DNA of 64,000 bases from Aeromicrobium sp. 9AM. Lineage in GTDB: Bacteria > Actinomycetota > Actinomycetes > Propionibacteriales > Nocardioidaceae. Where the stretch lies: contig NZ_LR733304.1 of the NCBI RefSeq assembly GCF_902506105.1, positions 868,001 to 932,000 of the forward strand, read 5' to 3'. The position numbers and the translations under genes are program-made. A model generated the notes under the pieces. That model searched no databases and was not told the DNA's origin. It saw nothing but the letters and a program-made list of their open reading frames with translations. This document shows, piece by piece, positions 1 to 6,596 of the stretch (the first letter of the stretch is position 1; every line of letters begins with the position of its first letter).

Positions 1-894
1 TGGGTCAGGGTCGCAAGGCGAAGAGACTCTTCGGCCGTCTACCGCGCCTTCTTCGAATTGATGCTCAGGCATGGAGCTCTTCCGTTCTTCTTTGTAATGG
101 ACAAGGACTTTCTCCTGGCAGCCAAGACGGTCGAGACGTTCTTCGACCCCGCCTACAATCACCACTTCACGGACGGTTTCACTGGGGCCTCGGAGGAGAA
201 GAAGCAACTCGTTGAGATGCTTCTACCCGCGCGGGAGATCTTGGATGAGTTCGCCTCTCTACACCACGGAGGGGTCGTGCCGCCTCGCGAGCGAGTTAGG
301 GATCTCGCCGAGATGATCGCCGACTGGTTTGAACTTGGAGGCGCGCCATGGATCGCTGAGACTCAGCGACACTATTCAGATGATCAACTCGACGATCTCA
401 GAAGCGAGTTCGGGGCGACCAATTCTATGAGAAGCACGACCGGGCACTCGCTGCCAGGGCTCATGCAACTCTTGGAGAATTTCTTGCGGCCACGCGCTAT
501 CGCGCTCGGCATTTTGCATGACAATCTGACTCGCTTCGATGATGTGATCGAATTCGTGCGCCGGTTGCTCCGTCCGTCTAGACCGCGAGATTCCATGCCA
601 GTCGGCAGTGGCTCGTTCTACTTCTCCATGCCGACCGTGACTGGATTCGATCTTGTTGATTCGAAGTCCGAGCCCTTTGTTCAGCTCGCCGATCTCCTGT
701 GCGGATTCGTTCGTACAGTCTTCACGAAGATCAGGAACGGCGAGGAGCTGGAAGACGACGAATTGGCGATTTGTGCTGACATTGCAATGGTGCATCACGA
801 ATACCATTGCTGGGACGCGAATATGCCTGAGGCAATGTGGGAATCGTTTGCTGCGCAGGGATGGGCCGAACTCCGGAGACGTTTCGGGTCGTAG
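1..894 (+). CDS. DUF3800-domain protein, 5' end cut off by window edge
   Basis: The reading frame is open from the first base, and residues encoded before the first possible internal start (such as the SSAVYRAFFEL stretch) read as protein, so the true start lies upstream of the window. About 297 codons are visible. The C-terminal part has the DUF3800 hallmark: an acidic FDLVDSKSEP stretch followed by FVQLADLLCGFVR, comparable to the DSK...QLADLLAG signature of that family, which is thought to have an RNase H-like fold. DUF3800 proteins are frequent in defence islands and on mobile elements, often as orphans, and their activity is mostly untested. The DNA is less G+C-rich than the core genes further right, in line with an accessory origin. 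Identification rests on the C-terminal motif; the catalytic N-terminal Asp cannot be inspected. Confidence 0.6.
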   Translation, partial: WVRVARRRDSSAVYRAFFELMLRHGALPFFFVMDKDFLLAAKTVETFFDPAYNHHFTDGFTGASEEKKQLVEMLLPAREILDEFASLHHGGVVPPRERVRDLAEMIADWFELGGAPWIAETQRHYSDDQLDDLRSEFGATNSMRSTTGHSLPGLMQLLENFLRPRAIALGILHDNLTRFDDVIEFVRRLLRPSRPRDSMPVGSGSFYFSMPTVTGFDLVDSKSEPFVQLADLLCGFVRTVFTKIRNGEELEDDELAICADIAMVHHEYHCWDANMPEAMWESFAAQGWAELRRRFGS

Positions 895-1089
895 CACGAC
901 GAGCGTCTGGCCTCGGAGGTGGAGTTTATAGCCGGCGTGCCTGAATTTCCGGCGCCGCGATACATCAACACGGGATCCGGGCCGGTGGCCGTCTCGAATG
1001 ACGCCCCTCAGGTAACAGCATGTTGGCATGATGGACTTTTAGTCACCAGACACGACCGTAACGGGCGGGACCCCGCGCGCCCTGTCCGA

Positions 1090-1860
1090 TCAGTCATTCG
1101 TTCCGCCTCTTCGATATGGCTGAACGTTGGTCCCGTTCTTCTTGGTGTACCCACTGACGCCATGCGCCCCGGGCGACTGACGGCCTCCAGTTGGAAGATC
1201 GGTGCCGGGGGCCGATGCCGCCCTCATGGATGGCTGAGTCGAGGGTGCGCGGGTGCGATTTGACCCGGCGCGGTTGAGCGCTCCCGTAGCCACTGTGGCG
1301 ATGACAGAAACGGTCAAAGCCCTCACGCGCGGATCCTTCGACGCCTGCTGGACAGCGCGCTGCAGTGAATGAGTCCACCGTCGCAAACTGCCCGTTGAGG
1401 CCGCAGTCGCGTTCGGAGAACTCGTAACTTCTTTCTCGTCACCGGACGTCTGCGTGCTCGATGCGTTAGGGGAATCGACATACAGCGGATTCGTGAGTAT
1501 CAACTCGACGCACGGCTGGGGAGGGCTGTTTCCGAAGTCCGACATCACCTTCAACGCTGGGTCGTAATAGCCGTTGGTCTGATTCGTCCAATTGCCGCCA
1601 TGAGCGGCGAGGTGTTCTCGGCGGGAGAGGAATTGGATGTTTCGTGGGTCATCCCGATACTCAGGATGCGCCGAGAAACTTTTCATGTGCTGGCCTTCCA
1701 AGGCCAGGCCCTTGTCGTCGTAGGCTTTGCCCTTTTCCACGATCTGTTTCTGCTGCTCCTCCGGCCAGTCACGAGTCCCTTTGCCTTCGAGCACTAGACG
1801 CTTCTCGTTCTCCCATGCTTCCCTGATCGCGCGACTGGATGCTGCAGTTCTACTCGACAT
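1090..1860 (-). CDS. HNH-type nuclease, likely toxin of a SUKH pair
   Basis: A 256-residue protein. Residues about 52-90 form an HNH/treble-clef-like nuclease core with a GQHMKSFSAHPEY segment (His58, His65), then NIQFLSRREHLAAHGG (Asn74, His83, His87), a spacing familiar from bacterial polymorphic-toxin nucleases. The middle is Ser/Thr-rich with a weakly hydrophobic stretch near residues 186-201. The C-terminus carries a GYTKKNGTNVQPYRR motif resembling the GYTRKDGT tail seen in many secreted or toxin-associated nucleases. There is no long N-terminal delivery region, no signal peptide and no WXG/LXG domain. The ATG at 1860 shares one base with the upstream SUKH stop (TGATG), so the two genes are translationally coupled; a TTG at 1863 is a weaker alternative. 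Likely a DNA- or RNA-cutting effector controlled by its neighbour; target unknown. Confidence 0.65.
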   Translation of the reverse strand: MSSRTAASSRAIREAWENEKRLVLEGKGTRDWPEEQQKQIVEKGKAYDDKGLALEGQHMKSFSAHPEYRDDPRNIQFLSRREHLAAHGGNWTNQTNGYYDPALKVMSDFGNSPPQPCVELILTNPLYVDSPNASSTQTSGDEKEVTSSPNATAASTGSLRRWTHSLQRAVQQASKDPRVRALTVSVIATVATGALNRAGSNRTRAPSTQPSMRAASAPGTDLPTGGRQSPGAHGVSGYTKKNGTNVQPYRRGGTND

Positions 1861-2354
1861 CAATCTTCACCGGCGCCAACAACGGCAGCCAAACTGTTCA
1901 GAAAGGTGAAGAAGTCGGGGAAGGACTCGTCGTCTTCGATCCTTGCGGCCTCATGGTTATAGATCGAAATTCGCTCACCTGATCTCTGACACAAGACTGG
2001 GTCGCCGGACGACAGTGTGCCGATGACGACGTAGCTGTCATTCGGTCGATCAGGATCATCGACTTCAATCAACGGACGATGTTCCACCCCTCGCAATTGA
2101 AACCCTGCTGGAAGGAAGAAGTCTCCACCGTCCGAAACCAGTAGCCATTGCTTGAGCTGAGTCGGTAATTGGAACTGATGCTCTGCCTCAAAGGCCCCGA
2201 TGACGGTGTTGGTGGTCGGCTCCACAAAACTCATCTGCCCGCGCGAACTCAGTAGATCCGCAATGGCATTGGCTTCACTGGACAAAGGTTCTCCTGGGGC
2301 TGTCGCGGGATTGATTGACACTCGGGGTAGATGGTTCTCCGGCCGCGTCTGCAA
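1860..2354 (-). CDS. SMI1/KNR4 (SUKH) family immunity protein
   Basis: A 164-residue soluble acidic protein with the SUKH pattern: IGAFEAEHQFQLPTQLKQWLLVSDGGDFF (an alpha helix followed by the LP..yk.wL..sdGg core), then a loop with IGTLSSGDPVLCQ and a C-terminal SFPDFFTFLNSL helix that matches the usual F..Fl..l ending. SUKH proteins neutralise nuclease toxins of polymorphic toxin systems by binding them. The gene is directly upstream of and overlaps the HNH nuclease, which fits cognate immunity. The only start before the domain is a TTG at 2354, preceded by an AAAAGGA stretch; an internal ATG near residue 40 would cut into the domain. The immunity-before-effector order is the reverse of most secreted toxin cassettes. 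Confidence 0.7.
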   Translation of the reverse strand: MQTRPENHLPRVSINPATAPGEPLSSEANAIADLLSSRGQMSFVEPTTNTVIGAFEAEHQFQLPTQLKQWLLVSDGGDFFLPAGFQLRGVEHRPLIEVDDPDRPNDSYVVIGTLSSGDPVLCQRSGERISIYNHEAARIEDDESFPDFFTFLNSLAAVVGAGED

Positions 2355-2775
2355 GCCGTCTTGATCCTTTTGGCCCGACCGCTCGTAGCGGTCACGGGCG
2401 TCGCGCTAATCATGCCGACATTTCTGCGGTCGTGTGTGAAGGGCTTCGAAACTGGACGGGGCTGCGCATGCCGAAATCGGGAGGTATCGGCATGGATTAG
2501 ATAAGGGCCTCGGTGCAGATGCCCGAGGCGAGCCGCTCCTTGGAGTTCCAGCAACGCCTGAGTCGGCTGACTTATGAGACCGCAGCCAACTGAGCTGCGG
2601 ACATGCTGGTCGGCTGGAACGGAAACAAGCTGGTCGAAGTTGCCATGACAGAATGCAGCGGCCTTGTCGTCTCGCCCAGCCACGCCGGCCGCTCACGCAA
2701 CCGAAGCTCTCAAACACATCAACGGTAGACCGACGATCATCCGACCGTGAGCATTCAAGCGGCGATGTGACGCGG

Positions 2776-2892
2776 GTTGATCGCGAGGGCCTCGCCTTCG
2801 CGGGTCTCGACCTGGATCGACGTCGCGCTGTGGTGGAAGCGCTAATCGAGACAATCCACACCGTCCTTCACGACGGAGAGACGGCGGGCTAC
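2776..2892 (+). pseudogene. Possible remnant of a serine-recombinase C-terminus
   Basis: Translated on the plus strand, this segment contains FAGLDLDRRRAVVEALIETI, similar in style to the conserved tail of large serine recombinases and phage integrases (a LDRQRAVI.ALM pattern before the C-terminal end). There is no catalytic resolvase domain, zinc ribbon or start codon upstream, so if the resemblance is real only a decayed fragment is left. It lies among accessory genes, where an integrase scar would be expected. The match is short and could be chance. Confidence 0.2.
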
Positions 2893-3036
2893 GAGGCCCC
2901 CGGGCACCAACCCGAGGGCTCGTTGCCTCTCCGATCGGCGATGACGTCCCGGCAGACTCAACAATGGGGCACCGAAGCTGCTCCGCGACCGATATGTCGC
3001 GAAGTCATACATTCCGACCTGATGGTCGTGATGTAG

Positions 3037-3042
3037 TACACT
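3037..3042 (+). promoter_or_regulatory. Predicted -10 element (TACACT), leaderless start
   Basis: TACACT ends six bases before the ATG at 3049, and no Shine-Dalgarno sequence lies between them. This places the expected transcript start at or next to the A of the ATG, as for a leaderless mRNA. No convincing -35 hexamer was identified. Confidence 0.4.
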
Positions 3043-3048
3043 CAGACC

Positions 3049-3906
3049 ATGAGCGAGAAGCCTATTACGATCACCATCGCCGGCAAGGTGGGCTACGAGG
3101 ACCAGATCACCGTCGCCCAGGCGGCCCGGATCATCGCCTTCCTCAATGCCGAAGAGGACAACGCCTCGCTCAGCCCGGACCTCGGCGAAGGACCGGGCGA
3201 CGTCCCGCGGCACAACACCGCCAAGAAGTCAGGGCGCACGATCGGCAGTGCCCGCGAGGCTCTCGACCTGTCGGGGGCCAAGACGAACCCGGAGAAAATC
3301 GTCGCCCTCGGGCAGTACGTCCTGCAGGACGGCGGCGAGACGTTCAAGGTGGAGGACGTCAAGGCACAGTTCCGGCGCGCACGGGAAACCGCGCCCGCCA
3401 ACTTCAGCCGCGACATGACGACTGCAGTCCAGGCAGGCTGGATTGCTCAGGGCGACGGCGACGAGTATTACGTCACGAACAAGATCCAGGGCATCTTCGA
3501 CGGGGACTTCAAATTCCCGAAGTCGAACTCCGGCGGCGGCAGATCTAGGGGAGCCACGAAGACTTCGGCCAAGGCTAAGACCAAGCCCGACGTCTTTGCG
3601 GGCATTGACGAGTTCCCGAACCGGATGGACGGTGTCCCGGCCTACTCGAAGATGAAGACCGATAAGGACAGGTTGCTGTGGGCCCTCCACTTCGCGAAGG
3701 CTCGGGATATCAAGGGGCTCGCCAACAAGGACCTCGCGTGGCTCACTGACCACCTAGGAGCCGGAGTGCCGAACGGCAACATCACGGCGAACTTCAACCG
3801 GGCGAAGTCCGCCGGGTACATGAACCGCTCGACGGTGGACCAGACGCTCCGGATCACGCCCGAAGGTGAGGCCTACCTCAAAGCCTTCGGCGCGGCGGAA
3901 TCGTGA
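3049..3906 (+). CDS. Tandem winged-helix protein of a two-gene accessory cassette
   Basis: A 285-residue soluble protein. The N-terminus (TITIAGKVGYEDQITVAQAARIIAFL) is followed by a charged linker, a first winged-helix-like unit at about residues 83-150 (EKIVALGQYVL ... FKVEDVKAQFRRA ... MTTAVQAGWIAQ, ending in a strand YYVTNK), a Ser/Gly/Lys-rich linker and a second unit at about 205-282 (DRLLWALHFAK ... ITANFNRAKSAGYMNR ... LRITPEGEAYLKA). The two units look like divergent copies of the same fold, also related to the N-terminal region of the next protein. No enzymatic motif is seen. The stop overlaps the GTG start of the downstream TIR-like gene (GTGA), so the two are coupled. I do not recognise a named family; a nucleic-acid or protein-sensing adaptor is a reasonable guess only. 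Confidence 0.6.
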   Translation: MSEKPITITIAGKVGYEDQITVAQAARIIAFLNAEEDNASLSPDLGEGPGDVPRHNTAKKSGRTIGSAREALDLSGAKTNPEKIVALGQYVLQDGGETFKVEDVKAQFRRARETAPANFSRDMTTAVQAGWIAQGDGDEYYVTNKIQGIFDGDFKFPKSNSGGGRSRGATKTSAKAKTKPDVFAGIDEFPNRMDGVPAYSKMKTDKDRLLWALHFAKARDIKGLANKDLAWLTDHLGAGVPNGNITANFNRAKSAGYMNRSTVDQTLRITPEGEAYLKAFGAAES

Positions 3907-4763
3907 TCGGCGCGCACGACCCGGTGGCGCTGCGGGTGCAGCGGCTCGACCTCCAACTGCAGACGCTGGTCCTTGGTCAACTGGCCGCGAGCCGGTCCGA
4001 GGGGGGCGCGTTCTCCCCCGCGACAGTCGCGCAGTTGTTCCATGACTTCGGGCTGCCCGCCCCCGGCAAGATCGCGAACGTCTTCACGTCCCTGACGAAA
4101 AAGAAGTGGTTCGCGAAGCAGCCGCGGCGGGGGACCTACAAGGTGACGCCCACCGGGCAGGCCAAGGTCCGCGAGCAGATGACGGGGCTCGACCTGGTGG
4201 CGCTCGTCGCTGAGTCCGCGCACGAGAACGCCCCGATGCTGGGTCGCACTGAGCACGCCTTGGTGCCCGTCCACATGGCCCCTCCCGCCGTAGTGCAGCC
4301 CCTTCGCGCGTTCCTCGCGGACCACCCCTTCGACACGAACGTGTTCGGGATGACCCGGTTCCCTGACGCGAAGGCGGGGACAGCTGACCCGGTCGGGCGC
4401 GCCCTGGCCGTCGTGAAGGAGGTGTGCGCTGAGTCCGGGCTGGAGTTCCACCTGGCGTCCGACCGCGCGATCGTCGATGACCTGTGGGCGAACGTCACGG
4501 CGCACATGTGGGCCTGCCGCTACGGCGTCGCCCTCTTCGAGGACCGCGTCGACCGCGGTCTCAACCACAACCTCCTGATCGAGGTCGGCGCGATGCTCAT
4601 GACTGGCCGCCGCTGCGCACTGCTGAAGGACGGGTCCATCGAGAGGATGCCCACCGACTTTGTCGGGATGATCTACAAGTCGGTTGACTTGTCTGCCGAG
4701 GACACAGTCGCGGCGACGGTGCGCGCCTGGCTAAAGGACGATCTCGGGATCGGCGGCCACTAG
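3903..4763 (+). CDS. Winged-helix plus TIR-like/nucleoside-deoxyribosyltransferase-like protein
   Basis: A 286-residue protein with two parts. Residues about 10-95 form a winged-helix domain (FSPATVAQLFHDFGL ... IANVFTSLTKKKWFAK ... YKVTPTGQAKV). Residues about 143-286 resemble the TIR-like/nucleoside-deoxyribosyltransferase superfamily: first strand VFGMTRF (from residue 147), a long helix, an LASDR turn, DDLWANVTAHMWACRYGVALFED, then GLNHNLLIEVGAMLMTGRRCALLKD, comparable to the NPNVxYExG signature in which the Glu (here Glu227) is catalytic or nucleotide-binding. Proteins of this superfamily hydrolyse NAD or nucleotides, or sense nucleotides, in several bacterial conflict systems. The GTG start overlaps the upstream stop. 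Function here is inferred from fold-level resemblance; it could equally be a regulatory nucleotide-binding module. Confidence 0.6.
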   Translation: MIGAHDPVALRVQRLDLQLQTLVLGQLAASRSEGGAFSPATVAQLFHDFGLPAPGKIANVFTSLTKKKWFAKQPRRGTYKVTPTGQAKVREQMTGLDLVALVAESAHENAPMLGRTEHALVPVHMAPPAVVQPLRAFLADHPFDTNVFGMTRFPDAKAGTADPVGRALAVVKEVCAESGLEFHLASDRAIVDDLWANVTAHMWACRYGVALFEDRVDRGLNHNLLIEVGAMLMTGRRCALLKDGSIERMPTDFVGMIYKSVDLSAEDTVAATVRAWLKDDLGIGGH

Positions 4764-4984
4764 CCGCCTCCGCGTGCCGGTGCGAGCCGAGTCGTCCGCC
4801 CCCGCGGGAAGCCGCCCCCCGACGGTCTCCTGCTGTTTTTCAGCGCAAGCGAGAAGGAAGTCGCGCACCGCGGGTCCCGCTTCATTCTGGGCGCAAAGCC
4901 CCTGCGGCAGAGCAGCCGTCTGGAGTCCTGAGTCCGTGCGGTGACGTCTGGGTCAAAAGCAGTTCGCGGCCTCGAATCCGTCGG

Positions 4985-4990
4985 TAGGCT
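4985..4990 (+). promoter_or_regulatory. Predicted -10 element (TAGGCT), leaderless start
   Basis: TAGGCT is separated by six bases from the ATG at 4997, with no Shine-Dalgarno sequence. The same hexamer and spacing recur before other starts in the window (minus-strand starts at 25951 and 57128, and 58872 with seven bases). Confidence 0.4.
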
Positions 4991-4996
4991 CCGGGC

Positions 4997-5521
4997 ATGT
5001 TCTCACTTGGCCGGGCGGCCAGCGTCGTTGGTGCCACGGTGTCCGCGCTCGTCATGAGCACCATGTCGTCGGCAGTGGGGCAGTCGCTCCAAGACTGCTT
5101 CGACAAGGCGGAGACCCATGACGGTGAGCCGCCGACCTGCACAGAGGTGAACGGCAAATGGGTCGCGAGCTGGCCAGGCGGTGGCGGTGGTGCCGGGGGA
5201 TTCGCATTCCTGTTCATCCTCGTTGCACTGATCGGGATCGGCATCGTGGTCTGGAAGGTCAGCACCGCTCGCCGGCTTGCGAGCGAGTCGGGTATGGATC
5301 CCGGACTCGCGACGCAGATGACCCTCCTGACCGACGCCGGGCTGGAGGCGACCTACCTTGCCGCCAACCTTCGCAACCCTGCACCTGCGCCGGCGGCAAC
5401 GCCAGCCGAGCAGGCGACCACGGCCAAGCGGCTGGCCGAGCTGAAGGGCCTGCTAGACGAGGGACTGATCAGTCAGGCCGAGCACGACGCGCAGCGCCGC
5501 GCGATCATCGACGCCGTTTGA
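4997..5521 (+). CDS. SHOCT-domain membrane protein
   Basis: 174 residues. The N-terminus (about residues 8-30) is hydrophobic and may be a signal peptide or first anchor; a Cys-containing loop (DCFDKAETHD ... PPTCTEV) and a Gly-rich linker follow, then one clear membrane segment at about 73-90 (FAFLFILVALIGIGIVVW). The C-terminus (about 145-172) is a SHOCT motif, LAELKGLLDEGLISQAEHDAQRRAII, a short helical module found at protein ends and thought to mediate oligomerisation or membrane association. It stands alone, with the convergent gene starting two bases beyond its stop. Function unknown. Confidence 0.75.
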   Translation: MFSLGRAASVVGATVSALVMSTMSSAVGQSLQDCFDKAETHDGEPPTCTEVNGKWVASWPGGGGGAGGFAFLFILVALIGIGIVVWKVSTARRLASESGMDPGLATQMTLLTDAGLEATYLAANLRNPAPAPAATPAEQATTAKRLAELKGLLDEGLISQAEHDAQRRAIIDAV

Positions 5522-5522
5522 G

Positions 5523-6473
5523 CTAGTCGCAGCCGGTTCCGTCGCCGTCTCGGTCCAGACCGTAGGGATCGTCACCGGTCACGGTGACGGGGTGGCCGAT
5601 GTCTGGGCAGTTGAGGTCGGCGACGATCGGGAGACACGGCGAATATCCGGCCATGCACTTCTCGGCGGGCTTAGGTGCCTTCTTCTTGGGCCTGTTGACG
5701 AGCGGGACGGGTTTGGCGACCTGCTTGCAATCGGGCTTGGCAGGTGAGGCGAGCGCGTCATCGAGGCGACGACCCAGGTCAACGTTCTCGTGGCGGAACT
5801 GCTCGAGGTAGCGGTCGTCTCCGAGTCCGCTCTTCGCGAGCGCCACGTTGAGCGACTTGCCGGCCTTGTCGCGCACCTCGGCGACGCTGCGGCCGTGGGA
5901 GTCCGTCGTGTACGCGTCGACCACGAACCCGTCGTCGAGGAACTTGCGAGTGAACGCGGTTGCCTCGGGCCCGCACCGCTCGTTCCGCTCAGGCGTGTTG
6001 ATGAGGCCGAGGCGGTACTCCTTGCCGTCGGACGCCACCCAGGAGTCGCCGTCCTTCTGGTCCGTGACGAAAAGCAGCACGATCGCTGGCTCTGTGGTCC
6101 GTGTCGGTTCTGGGGTCGGAGTCGGTTCGTCCGACGCGCGTACCGGATCCTCCTTGGCCGTCTGCTTGTCCGAGGCATCTCCGGTGGAGTCTGGCGTGGC
6201 GGCGTTACCGATCGCACCGATGCCGAGGAAGGTGACCACCACGACGACCAGCCAGAACTGCCACCGACGCACCCAGGGTCGCTTTCCGACTTCTTCGATG
6301 ACCGGGACGGAGGTGACGGCGGCGAAGGACTGAGTCGGTTGCTGGGGCGCCTGCGGCTGTGTCTGCGCGTAATTGGTCGCAGTATGCGCAGTCCACGCCT
6401 GGCCGTCCCAGTAGCGCATCTCGCCCTGCGCGTCCGGGTACCAACCGGCTGGGGTACGCGGAGTCTCGGGCAT
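5523..6473 (-). CDS. Membrane-anchored DUF2510, staphylococcal-nuclease-like, excalibur protein
   Basis: 316 residues from the ATG at 6473, which begins MPETPRTPAGWYPD directly before the DUF2510 motif (GWYPDAQGEMRYWDGQAW); the frame is open further upstream but that extension is low-complexity shadow. The order is DUF2510 (residues 8-32), Pro/Gln-rich linker, membrane segment at about 70-92, Thr/Pro-rich extracellular linker, an SNase-like domain at about 140-245 and a C-terminal excalibur calcium-binding motif (DLNCPDIG ... DRDGDGTGCD). In the SNase part the equivalents of Asp21 (DGDSW), Arg35 and Glu43 (RLGLINTPE) and Arg87 (HGRS) are present, but Asp40 is Asn. Most likely an extracytoplasmic nuclease-like enzyme with altered metal binding, or a binding protein. 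Confidence 0.8.
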   Translation of the reverse strand: MPETPRTPAGWYPDAQGEMRYWDGQAWTAHTATNYAQTQPQAPQQPTQSFAAVTSVPVIEEVGKRPWVRRWQFWLVVVVVTFLGIGAIGNAATPDSTGDASDKQTAKEDPVRASDEPTPTPEPTRTTEPAIVLLFVTDQKDGDSWVASDGKEYRLGLINTPERNERCGPEATAFTRKFLDDGFVVDAYTTDSHGRSVAEVRDKAGKSLNVALAKSGLGDDRYLEQFRHENVDLGRRLDDALASPAKPDCKQVAKPVPLVNRPKKKAPKPAEKCMAGYSPCLPIVADLNCPDIGHPVTVTGDDPYGLDRDGDGTGCD

Positions 6474-6596
6474 CCGACGATCGTGACACGGCCAGACTGC
6501 GGATATTGCCGAATGCCCGAGTTGAGCTCCCACTTCGGAGCACCCGGACATTCGGGAATCGACTCGCGAGGTCAGCAGGTGCGGCAGAATCGGCAC

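Larger units (their letters stand above)
2355..3048. other. 694-base stretch without a convincing gene
   Basis: Several open frames cross this stretch on both strands, but none has a recognisable domain, a ribosome binding site or sensible composition. Base composition is mixed and lower in G+C than the downstream core. A short segment on the plus strand (2776-2892) reads like the tail of a serine recombinase and is listed separately. The stretch lies between the SUKH/HNH pair and the winged-helix/TIR-like pair and may be the scar between two independently acquired cassettes. Confidence 0.4.

Noticed and set aside
2406..2861. Minus-strand open frames in the gap between accessory cassettes
   Set aside because: Ser/Arg-rich, no domain, no ribosome site, and they disagree with frames on the other strand that are equally open.
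5790..6596. N-terminal extension of the SARP-type regulator
   Set aside because: The extension is antisense to the nuclease-like gene and lacks protein-like composition; the regulator domain starts just after GTG 6597.
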